A stretch of 64,000 nt of DNA, taken from NCBI GenBank assembly GCA_963697695.1, contig OY969094.1, positions 620,001 to 684,000 on the forward strand. The letters run 5' to 3'. Below the pieces are notes generated by a model. The model was not told where the DNA came from. It did not search any database and saw nothing but the letters and a program-made list of their open reading frames with translations. The position numbers and the translations under genes are program-made. Positions 6,741-14,267 of this stretch are shown in pieces (position 1 is the first letter of the stretch; each line of letters begins with the position of its first letter). Source of the stretch: VRUE01 sp963697695. GTDB taxonomy: Bacteria > Actinomycetota > Thermoleophilia > Solirubrobacterales > 70-9.

Positions 6741-8159
6741 CTAGCCGATCGCCAGGCAAACTGCGGTCGCATCATCGGAAAGCTCTCTTCCGCGCTTGGC
6801 GACTACCGCACGATGTACCTCACGCACAGTGTCGGCCGCCGATCCGCGCTGAGAGCGGAGCGCCGCTTCGGCGATGCCCTCCATGCCCAGGCCGCCCTGC
6901 CCCTCTCCCTCTTCGACCACGCCGTCGGAAACCATCAGCAAGCGATCCCCGGCATTGAGAGTGTTGGAGTGCTCGCTTGGCTTGGGGGTCGCACGGCCGC
7001 CGAGCCCGTGAGCCGAGGGCATCCGGAGGGGCTCGGTCGTCCCGTCCTCACGCAGAATCAGTGGCGCGACGTGAGCGCAGTTGGCGATCTCCAGCCGATG
7101 CGTGGTCGGATCCCAGTGAGCGACGATCGCCGCCATCTCGGCCCGTGGCCCCGGCATCTCGCGAAGCGTCTGATGGATGACCATGAGCGCCTCGCCGATG
7201 GTGGCCCCGCTGCGCCTGCTCGCCCGCAGGGCACCGAGAGCGACCGCGCTGCTGGCGGCGGCGCGCGTGCTTTCGCCAAGCCCATCGGCGAGCGTTATCC
7301 AGACTCCGTCGTGATTCTCGACGACGTCGAACCAATCGCCGGCCACCTCATAGGTCGGGAGGACGTTGCCGGCGACTTCTGCGCCGGTTACACGGGAGAT
7401 GCGCGGCGGCAGCAGGCTCTGCTGGATCTCCGCAGCCGCCTTCGGCTGCTTTCCCCTCTGAGCACTTGCGAATGCGTCGGTGTAGCGATCGGCGAGGGTC
7501 ACTGCCGCAGCCGCCTGACGCGCGAGCTCGGTCAGGGGCTCACGCGGATGACCGAAGGCGATCAAAGCGCCGATCGCACGGCCGCGAAGCCACAGCGCAA
7601 ACAGCTCGACCCCTCGAAACTCGGCGAGCTCGTTGCGGAGGGTGGCAATACCGTCCGCATCGAGCTCTGGGCCGATCGCGAAGGGAGCCTCCAGCTCTTC
7701 GCCCAGCCGCGTGGACCCCGCCATGTGGAGAAGGTGGCTGCCGTCGATGTCGAGGACATAGAGAGCGACTGGCACCTCGGCGATGCGCTGTGCCTCGGCC
7801 ACGAGCTGCTCCGGAAGCAAGGCGGGCGGCACCACGTCGAAGACCTGGATCGCGTCCAGTGCCAGGGAGCGCTGTCGGCCCAGGTGGCCGGCCGGAAGCG
7901 GCCCCTCCCCACCCTCGGCGAGCTGAACGGCACCGTCTTGGGGGCGCGAGTCGAGCTTCGCGATCAGTGCGTCCCTGTCGGGAAAGCGTCGGTAGAGCGT
8001 CGAGCGCGAGACGCCTGCCGCGATGGCGATGTCGGAGAGGGTCGCCGAGGGGGACTGCTCGAGGAGACGCTTCGCTGCCTCCAGGATGCGCTCGTCGTTG
8101 CGCAGGGCGTCGGCTCGACGCAGATCCGTCTGCTTGCTTTCTTGTGCCTGCCTTGCCAT
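6741..8159 (-). CDS. TetR-type HTH fused to GAF-like domain and SpoIIE/PP2C phosphatase
   Basis: A 472-residue three-part protein. Residues 23-69 form a TetR-type HTH (ERILEAAKRLLE, then AGVSRSTLYRRFPDRDALI). Residues about 100-235 look like a GAF sensor (YVLDIDGSHLLHMAG, LFALWLRGRAIGALIAFG). Residues 243-472 form a SpoIIE/RsbU-type PPM phosphatase with metal aspartates in GDWFD (Asp274), LADGLG (Asp291), MVSDGVVE and LSDDATAV, so it looks catalytically intact. RsbU-like enzymes dephosphorylate anti-anti-sigma factors. Here the phosphatase appears joined directly to DNA binding, while the usual TetR ligand domain is replaced. ATG at 8159 was chosen (TetR helix follows; purine-rich AGAAGAG upstream). 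It is divergent from the envelope operon at 8359. Confidence 0.85.
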   Translation of the reverse strand: MARQAQESKQTDLRRADALRNDERILEAAKRLLEQSPSATLSDIAIAAGVSRSTLYRRFPDRDALIAKLDSRPQDGAVQLAEGGEGPLPAGHLGRQRSLALDAIQVFDVVPPALLPEQLVAEAQRIAEVPVALYVLDIDGSHLLHMAGSTRLGEELEAPFAIGPELDADGIATLRNELAEFRGVELFALWLRGRAIGALIAFGHPREPLTELARQAAAAVTLADRYTDAFASAQRGKQPKAAAEIQQSLLPPRISRVTGAEVAGNVLPTYEVAGDWFDVVENHDGVWITLADGLGESTRAAASSAVALGALRASRRSGATIGEALMVIHQTLREMPGPRAEMAAIVAHWDPTTHRLEIANCAHVAPLILREDGTTEPLRMPSAHGLGGRATPKPSEHSNTLNAGDRLLMVSDGVVEEGEGQGGLGMEGIAEAALRSQRGSAADTVREVHRAVVAKRGRELSDDATAVCLAIG

Positions 8160-8254
8160 CGGACTCTTCTGTTCCTTGTCAACGTAGGAGTGGCTCCAAC
8201 GCTCGCCCCAGCCGCTAAGGCGAAGTGGAACACCTTGTCCTCCAAGAGTGTGCC

Positions 8255-8267
8255 ATTTGAACCAAAT
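8255..8267. promoter_or_regulatory. palindrome in the divergent TetR-SpoIIE / holin-X intergenic region
   Basis: ATTTG-AAC-CAAAT is a perfect 5+3+5 palindrome in the 199-nt gap between the TetR-phosphatase gene (start 8159, minus) and the holin-X operon (start 8359, plus). TetR-family proteins usually bind palindromes in their own divergent promoters, so this is the best operator candidate. The palindrome is short for the family and the assignment is inference. Confidence 0.3.
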
Positions 8268-8358
8268 TGCGCGACCTCGACGATTCGATCTCGTCAAGGT
8301 GGGCAAAGAGATCTGCGACAGGTCAGATAGCCGATTCCGCGACCCGAAGGAGCATCGA

Positions 8359-8805
8359 ATGGCTCAAACCGACACGAGCTTCATCCGTAGGACGGGTAAC
8401 CGTTCCGAGGCCGAGGAGCGCTCGGTCTCAGAGCTCTTGCAACAGCTGACCGAGCAGACGACCAGGCTTGCCCAGAAGGAGATCGAGCTCGCTAAGGCCG
8501 AGATGGCCGTCAAGGGCAAGCGACTCGGGATCGGCGCGGGCGCCTTCAGCGCCGCGGGGCTGATCGCCCTTTTCGCGTTGGGCGCTGCAACCGCGGCGGC
8601 GATCCTTGGACTGGCGACTGCGCTCGAGGGGTGGGTCGCCGCCCTGATCGTGGCGGTCGTCTATCTGATGCTCGCCGGGGGGTTGGCCCTCGTCGGCCGC
8701 TCCAGAGTTCAGGCCGCGACGCCGCCTGTACCCGAGCAGACCGCCGAAAGCATCAAGGAAGACGTGGAGTCGACTAAGGAAAAGGCCAAGGAGGGAAGAG
8801 CATGA
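8359..8805 (+). CDS. phage holin family (Holin-X/DUF1469-like) membrane protein
   Basis: A 148-residue protein with an amphipathic N-terminal helix (VSELLQQLTEQTTRLAQKEI, then ELAKAEM), two transmembrane helices (about 58-80 and 85-110) and a charged C-terminal helix (SIKEDVESTKEKAKE). This is the layout of the actinobacterial Holin-X/DUF1469 family, chromosomal proteins despite the name. ATG at 8359 has AAGGAG 6 nt upstream, which excludes a longer frame from 8248. First gene of a five-gene operon; its stop overlaps the next start by ATGA. Confidence 0.8.
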   Translation: MAQTDTSFIRRTGNRSEAEERSVSELLQQLTEQTTRLAQKEIELAKAEMAVKGKRLGIGAGAFSAAGLIALFALGAATAAAILGLATALEGWVAALIVAVVYLMLAGGLALVGRSRVQAATPPVPEQTAESIKEDVESTKEKAKEGRA

Positions 8806-9158
8806 GCGCTTCAGAGAAAGGGAAATCTTCGACCGCGACGGGCGCCAACGAGTCGCGCGAGCCGGGGGAGATTCGCGAGGACATCGAGCAGACCCGTGAG
8901 GAGCTGGGCGACACCGTAGCCGCGATGGCCGAGAAGACCGATGTGAAACAGCAGGCGCAGGCGAAGACCGAGGAGCTGAAGGGACAGGCCGGCGCAAAGG
9001 CGAGAGAGCTAAGCGGCAAGGCAAAGGAAGTCGCTCCCGACTCCGCCACAGAAGGCGTGCTGCAGGCACAGCGGCTCGCCAAAGAGAACCCCGTGCCGTT
9101 GGCCTTCGTCGGTGTCTTTGTGGCCGGCGTCGTCTTCGGCAGGCTGCTGTCGCGATGA
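8802..9158 (+). CDS. DUF3618 membrane protein
   Basis: A 118-residue protein with the DUF3618 signature REDIEQTREELGDTVAAMAE (about 26-45). A long Lys/Ala/Glu helix (TDVKQQAQAKTEELKGQAGA) follows, then one C-terminal transmembrane segment (NPVPLAFVGVFVAGVVFGRLL). Family members are commonly found beside Holin-X proteins in actinobacteria and probably sit at the cytoplasmic membrane; their task is unknown. ATGA overlaps join it to both neighbours, indicating translational coupling. Confidence 0.85.
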   Translation: MSASEKGKSSTATGANESREPGEIREDIEQTREELGDTVAAMAEKTDVKQQAQAKTEELKGQAGAKARELSGKAKEVAPDSATEGVLQAQRLAKENPVPLAFVGVFVAGVVFGRLLSR

Positions 9159-10177
9159 ACGGCGCCGGATCGCCACGTGCACGCGGCGAGCAGACGGCCG
9201 GAGATGCCGGCCGGCGCCAAGAGGACGGAGTTCGCCGCGACTATCGCCCCGAGGGCACGGGGGCCGATGCCGGCATCTTCGCGACCCTCAAACGCACCGC
9301 GACCGAGTTCATGGAGGACAACCTCACCGACTGGGCCGCCGCCCTCACCTACTACGGCCTGCTTGCCCTCTTCCCCGCCCTGATCGCGATGGTCTCCCTG
9401 ATCGGGCTGGTCGGAGACCCGAAAAGCACGACCGAGAGCCTGACCGAAATCGTCACTGAAATCGGGCCCGCATCGGCGGCAGAGACTTTCTCCGGGCCGA
9501 TCGAATCGATCGCCTCCAACCAGAGCGCCGCGGGTTTTGCCTTCATCGCAGGCCTGGCGGTGGCGCTTTGGTCGGCCTCGGGCTACGTCGGCGCGTTTAT
9601 GCGCGCCTCGAACGTCATCTACGAGACGCCCGAGGGACGGCCGTTCTGGAAGCTGCGCCCGCTGCAGCTCGCCGTGACCCTGGTGATGGTCGTCCTGATG
9701 GCGGTTCTCGCCTTGGCCCTGGTCATGACCGGGCCGGTGGTGGAGGCGGTGGCAGGGCCGATCGGCCTTGGCGACACCGCGGTCAGCGTCTGGAACATTG
9801 CCAAGTGGCCGGCGATGGTGGCGATCTTCCTCTTCATGGTCGCGCTTCTCTACTACGCATCGCCGAACGTAAAGCTGCGCGGTTTCAAGTGGGTCACACC
9901 TGGAAGCCTCGTGGCAATCGTCGTCTGGGCACTCGCCTCGGCAGCCTTCGCCTTTTATGTCGCCAACTTCGGCTCCTACGACAAGACCTATGGCACGCTC
10001 GGTGGCCTCGTCGCCCTGCTGGTCTGGTTCTGGATCAGCAACCTGGCGATCCTCTTCGGCCACCAGCTGAACGCCGAGCGCGAGCGCAGCCTCGAGATCG
10101 AAGAGGGACGCCCGAGGGCAGAGCGCGAGATCCAGCTCGAGCCACGCAGCGAACCCAAGGAACAGAAGACCACCTGA
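9155..10177 (+). CDS. YihY/BrkB family inner membrane protein
   Basis: A 340-residue protein of the YihY/virulence factor BrkB family: a soluble N-terminus, then LTDWAAALTYYGLLALFPAL and about six transmembrane helices, and a charged C-terminal tail. Conserved family pieces include ASGYVGAFMRASNVIYETPE, WKLRPLQLAVTLVMV and the last helix GGLVALLVWFWISNLAILFG. It was once labelled ribonuclease BN, an assignment since dropped; the transported substrate is unknown. Central gene of the envelope operon. Confidence 0.9.
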   Translation: MNGAGSPRARGEQTAGDAGRRQEDGVRRDYRPEGTGADAGIFATLKRTATEFMEDNLTDWAAALTYYGLLALFPALIAMVSLIGLVGDPKSTTESLTEIVTEIGPASAAETFSGPIESIASNQSAAGFAFIAGLAVALWSASGYVGAFMRASNVIYETPEGRPFWKLRPLQLAVTLVMVVLMAVLALALVMTGPVVEAVAGPIGLGDTAVSVWNIAKWPAMVAIFLFMVALLYYASPNVKLRGFKWVTPGSLVAIVVWALASAAFAFYVANFGSYDKTYGTLGGLVALLVWFWISNLAILFGHQLNAERERSLEIEEGRPRAEREIQLEPRSEPKEQKTT

Positions 10178-10193
10178 CCGGAAGGAAGCCCAG

Positions 10194-10574
10194 ATGCCTG
10201 CAACCGACACGGCCTCCCGCCTCACCCCGTATATCGAGGAGCTTCTCGAGAACGAGCACGCCCGGGAGAACCTCCGCGAAGGCGCCAGCCAGCTTCGCGC
10301 GGCCTACGAACGCTCGAAGAAGCGGCGGATCAAGGCCGCGGGGGACCGCAAGCTCCACCGCCAGCTGGAGAGCGCGGCGACCGCACTTGGGGCAGGAGCC
10401 AAGGCGCTCGCGAGCGGACGTCGCAAGCCGGCAAGGTGGCGCGGGCGCCGACTCGTGTGGCTTCTGGGGATCGGCATTTTCGGTGCCGGCTTGGCGCTGG
10501 CCGCGAGCGAGGATCTCCGCTCCTCGCTCTTCGGATCGAGCTCGTACCCCGGCCAACCCGCGGAAAGGAGCTGA
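10194..10574 (+). CDS. hypothetical single-pass membrane protein
   Basis: A 126-residue protein: an acidic then basic amphipathic N-terminal half (PYIEELLENEHARENLREGA), a basic patch (RRKPARWRGRR) and one transmembrane helix (LVWLLGIGIFGAGLALAA) near residue 90. No enzymatic motif. It follows the YihY gene by 16 nt and precedes the DUF4235 gene by 2 nt, so it is part of the same operon. Unrecognised outside this context. Confidence 0.7.
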   Translation: MPATDTASRLTPYIEELLENEHARENLREGASQLRAAYERSKKRRIKAAGDRKLHRQLESAATALGAGAKALASGRRKPARWRGRRLVWLLGIGIFGAGLALAASEDLRSSLFGSSSYPGQPAERS

Positions 10575-10576
10575 GG

Positions 10577-10852
10577 ATGAAGTTCGTATTCACGCCGATC
10601 AGCATCGCCCTCGGGTTGGTCGCCGGACTCGCAGGAAAGAAGATCTTCGAACGACTCTGGAGCCTGGTGGACGACGAGGAGCCACCGCGGTCCGAGCACC
10701 GGGAGTTCTCCTGGCCAAAGCTGATCGCGGCGCTGCTCTTCGAGGGCGCGATCTTCCGTTTGGTCAAAGGTCTCACCGACCACGGTGCCAGGCGCGCCTT
10801 CGCAAGCGCTACCGGGGCCTGGCCGGGCGAGGAAGCGCCTCACGCGGAGTAG
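10577..10852 (+). CDS. DUF4235 membrane protein
   Basis: A 91-residue protein matching DUF4235 in layout: an N-terminal transmembrane helix (ISIALGLVAGLAGKKIFERL), a short acidic loop, then WPKLIAALLFEGAIFRLVKG as a second hydrophobic helix. ATG at 10577 has AAAGGAG 6 nt upstream and starts just after the previous stop; a longer frame from 10436 would overlap the upstream gene and is rejected. Last gene of the operon. Function unknown. Confidence 0.8.
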   Translation: MKFVFTPISIALGLVAGLAGKKIFERLWSLVDDEEPPRSEHREFSWPKLIAALLFEGAIFRLVKGLTDHGARRAFASATGAWPGEEAPHAE

Positions 10853-11010
10853 CTCAAGCCACGGGTAGCCGACAGTCGACGGGTTCGGCAAAACCTGGCG
10901 AGGGGGTGAAATCCTGGTCGTCGTTCCTGCGCTGCCATCCCGGATGGCCTGGCTGGCCTCGGCCACCGACCGCCCGCGTCAAGGCTGACGAACGTTGCTG
11001 GGAACTACAC

Positions 11011-11253
11011 CTAGAACGGCAGTTTGAAGCGTGCACGCTTTCCGGCCGAGTGACTCTTGTCGGCGGCGCTCCGTGATTTGCCAAAGGACTTGCTCAAGAG
11101 GCGTCCGATAGGCCCTGGCGCCTTGCTGCCGGCACGCTGACCGGCCGAGAACCCCTTGTCCGCCCCGCCCCGCGCGTGATTGGAAAGCCTTGGCAGGAGG
11201 AATCCCAGGATCGCGAGGATCAGGCAGATCGCGATCACCGCTCCGATCAGCAT
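11011..11253 (-). CDS. small membrane protein with basic tail
   Basis: An 80-residue protein: one N-terminal transmembrane helix (LIGAVIAICLILAILGFLL) followed by a Ser/Gly/Lys/Arg-rich soluble tail with imperfect repeats (RLLSKSFGKSRSAADKSHSA). ATG at 11253 has GGGGAG upstream at good spacing. It is the last of four small envelope genes on the minus strand that face the holin-X operon. No known family recognised; a role at the membrane or with nucleic acid would be guesswork. Confidence 0.65.
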   Translation of the reverse strand: MLIGAVIAICLILAILGFLLPRLSNHARGGADKGFSAGQRAGSKAPGPIGRLLSKSFGKSRSAADKSHSAGKRARFKLPF

Positions 11254-11287
11254 CCGTCTCCCCCACCGTTGAGCTGGGCATGGGACT

Positions 11288-11668
11288 TCAAAGTTTCTCC
11301 TCCAGCTCGGCCGCTTGCTCGTCGTGGCGGCCTGCGGATTTTCCCTCTCTGGAGGCCCGCTCAGCTGCCTGGTCGGATTCCGCTGCCAGCTCGTCCGCTC
11401 GGGCTTTGTGCTCCTCTGCGAGACGGGCGTGCCGATCAGCCACGTCGGCCTGCTCGGCGGCCTCCGCACGCTTCTGCTGCTGCTCGGAGGAGAGGTCCGA
11501 AGCCTTCGAAGCGTGAAGCTCTGCCTCCTGGCGGTGACCGCCGGCTTCTTGTTCGGCGAGCCGTTGGCGCTCCAGCTCGCGCCGAGCGTGCGCTCGGCGC
11601 ACGAGAACCAACGCAAACAGGACGAGTGCGGCGGCCAGGACGATGACGATCAGCAGCGCGGTCGACAT
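11288..11668 (-). CDS. membrane-anchored coiled-coil protein
   Basis: A 126-residue protein with one N-terminal transmembrane helix (ALLIVIVLAAALVLFALVLV) and then about 100 residues of uninterrupted, strongly charged Ala/Glu/Gln-rich helix (LERQRLAEQEAGGHRQEAEL, KRAEAAEQADVADRHARLAE). A long cytoplasmic coiled coil is likely. It belongs to the same minus-strand set of small envelope genes. Not assigned to a named family. Confidence 0.7.
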   Translation of the reverse strand: MSTALLIVIVLAAALVLFALVLVRRAHARRELERQRLAEQEAGGHRQEAELHASKASDLSSEQQQKRAEAAEQADVADRHARLAEEHKARADELAAESDQAAERASREGKSAGRHDEQAAELEEKL

Positions 11669-11678
11669 TTCGACTCCT

Positions 11679-11909
11679 CTAGTAGGGCGGCGGATCGCGG
11701 GGGTCGCGACGTTCTTCGACGACGACGTCCCGCCGGGAGCGCCTCGACCACATTGACTGTTGGAGGAAGCCCAGCACCAGCCCTGCGGCTCCAGCGATCA
11801 TCAGGATCAGGCCGACGATGTCGATGTTGACGTGGGCGACGTGCAGGTTGGTGGCGAAGTAGAGAATCGCCCCGACTGCGATCAGGAATATCGATCCTCC
11901 GATCGTCAC
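11679..11909 (-). CDS. DUF6458-like two-helix membrane protein
   Basis: A 76-residue protein beginning VTIGGSIFLIAVGAILYFAT then NIDIVGLILMIAGAAGLVLG, the two-helix pattern of DUF6458 proteins (IGxGIFLIxxGAIL), followed by a basic tail. GTG at 11909 is preferred because GGGAGG lies 5-6 nt upstream; the longer frame from 12041 runs back through non-conserved sequence. Start is 10 nt after the coiled-coil gene boundary, in operon with its neighbours. Confidence 0.75.
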   Translation of the reverse strand: MTIGGSIFLIAVGAILYFATNLHVAHVNIDIVGLILMIAGAAGLVLGFLQQSMWSRRSRRDVVVEERRDPRDPPPY

Positions 11910-12037
11910 TAGATCCTCCCTCTCCACTCTTCGGTTCCGCGGCTCTCGCTTTGGGAATGTCTCCGCTGACTCGGTTGCGGAGATACCCGCGGAACCTTCA
12001 GAGAAACCCCGAGCCGGATTTGTGGAGGACCAGATCG

Positions 12038-12205
12038 TCACTTGATCCTCCCCAGCAGGAGCAGGATCAACAGGATGATCGCGATCAGGCCGAGGATTCC
12101 TCCGGCTACTGCGACCTTGAGCAGGACGAGGACGATCGCAACGACGACCAGGAGCGCAACTACCGCTCCAGCTATTGGCTTCCTCTCCACAGCTCTCGCG
12201 GGCAT
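12038..12205 (-). CDS. very small hydrophobic membrane protein
   Basis: About 55 residues, nearly all hydrophobic after a short basic start: AVERKPIAGAVVALLVVVAI then two closely spaced transmembrane helices ending LILLLLGRIK. The start is uncertain: TTG at 12226, ATG at 12205 or GTG at 12190 are possible and none has a strong ribosome site. First gene of the small-envelope-protein set on the minus strand. Confidence 0.5.
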   Translation of the reverse strand: MPARAVERKPIAGAVVALLVVVAIVLVLLKVAVAGGILGLIAIILLILLLLGRIK

Positions 12206-12415
12206 TGGAATTGGAACGGCGCCCAATGGGTTTTGTCAGGGCCTACGAGCACCAAGGAGGAAGGCAGACGAAGCTGCGAAGAGGTGATCGCAGGGGAATG
12301 CAAGGCGTCGCAAACAGCCTTTTCTGACCTCCGCGACCTCAGGGCCCATTCGACCCGGCGCCGCCGCAATTCCGCATTCAGGGCGGGGATGCGGATTCCA
12401 GAGCCAAGCGAAGAG

Positions 12416-12489
12416 CGGGGCAGCCAGGACTCGAACCTGGAATCGCCGGTTTTGGAGACCGGTGCCTTAGCCAGTTGGGCCACTGCCCC
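12416..12489 (-). tRNA. tRNA-Trp (CCA)
   Basis: Read on the minus strand: acceptor GGGGCAG/CTGCCCC, anticodon stem CCGGT/ACCGG around loop CTCCAAA (anticodon CCA), T-arm CCAGG-TTCGAGT-CCTGG and discriminator G as expected for Trp. The 3' CCA is not encoded. Confidence 0.93.
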
Positions 12490-12555
12490 GAGACGAGCCA
12501 TGCTAGCCGGGCCGAGACGCGGTTCGCGGCGCGGCGGGCCAGCTGGATATCTCAG

Positions 12556-12639
12556 TGCGGGCGGAGGGATTTGAACCCCCACGGGCCGAAGCCCACCAGG
12601 ACCTAAACCTGGCGCGTATGCCAATTCCGCCACGCCCGC
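12556..12639 (-). tRNA. tRNA-Leu (TAG)
   Basis: Acceptor GCGGGCG/CGCCCGC, anticodon stem CCAGG/CCTGG around loop TTTAGGT (anticodon TAG), a long variable arm (GGGCTTCGGCCC) typical of class II tRNAs, a GGTTCAAAT T-loop and discriminator A. Confidence 0.93.
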
Positions 12640-12699
12640 GTGGCTGCCCGACTTGCGGGCTTAACGCGCGACCAATGCCGCAGCGTCGCGCTTAGATTC

Positions 12700-12705
12700 T
12701 ATGAT
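12700..12705 (+). promoter_or_regulatory. TATGAT -10 box supporting a leaderless GTG start
   Basis: TATGAT ends 6 nt before GTG at 12712. With no Shine-Dalgarno sequence present, this spacing fits a leaderless transcript and decides the start of the following gene. Confidence 0.5.
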
Positions 12706-12711
12706 CCTGCC

Positions 12712-13242
12712 GTGGCAGTTGGAGAGGTGAGGCCCGGCTACGAACTGTGGCGGCCGAATCGGGAAAAAGCCGAGACGATCACGACCCGGTTCGTGCTCGT
12801 CTTCCTGCTCGCCGCGACCTCGGCGATCGCCTTCCTGATCACGATCACCGGCTTCTCTCTGCTCACCGGCGGCGGCGGGATGGGCATCTTCTGCCTGATC
12901 TACGCGGCGCTCTACGCGTTCTTCGCTTTCCTCGTCTTCCGCTGGAGCCGCGGCATCCTGCCGGTTGCCGCCGCACTCTCGATCATCCTCGCGATCTTCT
13001 GCGCCACCGGGGCCAACAGCTGGTTCGCCCGGGACAAGGCAGGCTTCGAGGAGGCCCTGATCCCGGTGCCGCTGATCGGACTGCTCGTCGTCATCCTCGC
13101 CATCCTGCAGCTGATCGTCTGCGCGGTCGCGCTCTATGCCTTCAACCAGGACTGGCATGTCGAGGAGGAGCGCCCGATCGGCTCGGGCGAGGACTACGGC
13201 GCCGGCGCCCCGCCCGACCAGAGCGCCCCGCAGCCCGCCTGA
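12712..13242 (+). CDS. four-helix hypothetical membrane protein
   Basis: A 176-residue protein: soluble N-terminus EVRPGYELWRPNREKAETIT, four hydrophobic helices (about 22-43, 53-75, 80-98, 118-145) and an acidic, Pro-rich C-terminal tail. No transporter motif or catalytic residue. GTG at 12712 is chosen because a TATGAT box sits 6 nt upstream; a frame from 12640 would begin inside the tRNA-Leu promoter region. It lies between tRNA genes that are on the opposite strand. Function unknown. Confidence 0.7.
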   Translation: MAVGEVRPGYELWRPNREKAETITTRFVLVFLLAATSAIAFLITITGFSLLTGGGGMGIFCLIYAALYAFFAFLVFRWSRGILPVAAALSIILAIFCATGANSWFARDKAGFEEALIPVPLIGLLVVILAILQLIVCAVALYAFNQDWHVEEERPIGSGEDYGAGAPPDQSAPQPA

Positions 13243-13257
13243 TCACAGCTGCGCTGA

Positions 13258-13340
13258 TACCGGAGGTGGGACTCGAACCCACAAGCCCGTGAGGGCAATC
13301 GATTTTGAGTCGATCGCGTATGCCATTCCGCCACTCCGGC
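13258..13340 (-). tRNA. tRNA-Leu (CAA)
   Basis: Acceptor GCCGGAG/CTCCGGT (one G-T pair), anticodon stem ATCGA/TCGAT around CTCAAAA (anticodon CAA), long variable arm (GCCCTCACGGGC), T-arm GTGGG-TTCGAGT-CCCAC, discriminator A. Confidence 0.93.
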
Positions 13341-13424
13341 CCGAAGGCGAACGATAAACAGAATAAGACCGATCGTCGCCGATCCACTCTCCGAGCCCTT
13401 TCGCCAATAGACTCTCGCGGCGGC

Positions 13425-14267
13425 ATGCGCGTCCATCACCTCAACTGCGGATCGCTCTGCCCACATGGGAGGCGGCTGATCAACGGGGACGGAGGCCTGC
13501 TCGAGCAGGGGTCGGTGGTCTGCCACTGCCTACTGATCGAGGCCGGCGACGGGCTGGTGCTCATCGACACCGGCTTCGGCATGGAGGACGCCGCAAACCC
13601 GCGGCAGCTCGGCGCTCTCTTCAGCGTTCTGATGCGCCCCCGCCCCAAGGTCGAGACGACGGCGCTGAAGCAAATCGAGGCGCTGGGCTTCGCCGCCACT
13701 GACGTCAAGCACATCGTCACCACCCATCTCGACCTCGACCATGCCGGTGGCCTGCCCGACTTCCCTCACGCCGAGGTCCATCTGCTCGGAGCCGAGCTGG
13801 AGGCGGCGCTGAACCCCAAGCTGGACGAGCGGCTGCGCTACATCGGCGACACCCACTGGAAGCACAATCCCCGCTGGGTCACCCACGATGCCGGCGGCGA
13901 CGACTGGTTCGGCTTCAGCAGCTTGCGGATCCTCCCCGACCTCGACGCCGAGGTGGCGCTGGTGCCGCTGCTCGGCCACTCGCGCGGGCACACCGGGGTG
14001 GCGATCAACACCCCCGACGGCTGGCTGCTGCACTGCGGCGATGCCTACTTCCACCACGGCGAGGTCGCGACCCCGCCGAGCTGTCCCCCGATGCTGCGCT
14101 TCTTCCAGATCGTGACCGGCTCCGACACCAAGACCCGTAAGGCCAACCAGGAGCGCCTGCGGGAGCTGGCGAGGAACCACGGCGAGGACGTCAAGCTCTT
14201 CTGCTCGCACGACCCGCGCGAGCTCGAGCTGGCGCAGGCAAAGGCTGCCGGCGCCGCTGCGGCGTGA
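13425..14267 (+). CDS. metallo-beta-lactamase-fold hydrolase (lactonase-like)
   Basis: A 280-residue MBL-fold protein. The metal-binding motif reads THLDLDHAGG (about 106-115, the HxDxDH variant), with further ligands in GHSRGHTG and HCGDAYFHHG and a final His in FCSHDP. Overall order resembles quorum-quenching lactonases and related hydrolases; no specific substrate is claimed. ATG at 13425 starts the conserved RVHHLNCGS; TAGACT lies 11 nt upstream. It overlaps the downstream acetoacetyl-CoA synthetase gene by GTGA, so they are coupled. Confidence 0.85.
   Translation: MRVHHLNCGSLCPHGRRLINGDGGLLEQGSVVCHCLLIEAGDGLVLIDTGFGMEDAANPRQLGALFSVLMRPRPKVETTALKQIEALGFAATDVKHIVTTHLDLDHAGGLPDFPHAEVHLLGAELEAALNPKLDERLRYIGDTHWKHNPRWVTHDAGGDDWFGFSSLRILPDLDAEVALVPLLGHSRGHTGVAINTPDGWLLHCGDAYFHHGEVATPPSCPPMLRFFQIVTGSDTKTRKANQERLRELARNHGEDVKLFCSHDPRELELAQAKAAGAAAA

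Noticed and set aside
6567..8330. 587-codon plus-strand frame opposite the TetR-SpoIIE gene
   Set aside because: No domain is recognisable; the minus strand encodes intact HTH and phosphatase motifs.
8359..8805. Prophage signal from the holin-like protein
   Set aside because: Holin-X/DUF1469 proteins are ordinary chromosomal membrane proteins in actinobacteria; no other phage gene is near.
12416..13340. tRNA-associated integration site
   Set aside because: Three tRNA genes are present but there is no integrase, no duplicated tRNA 3' end and no change in gene style next to them.
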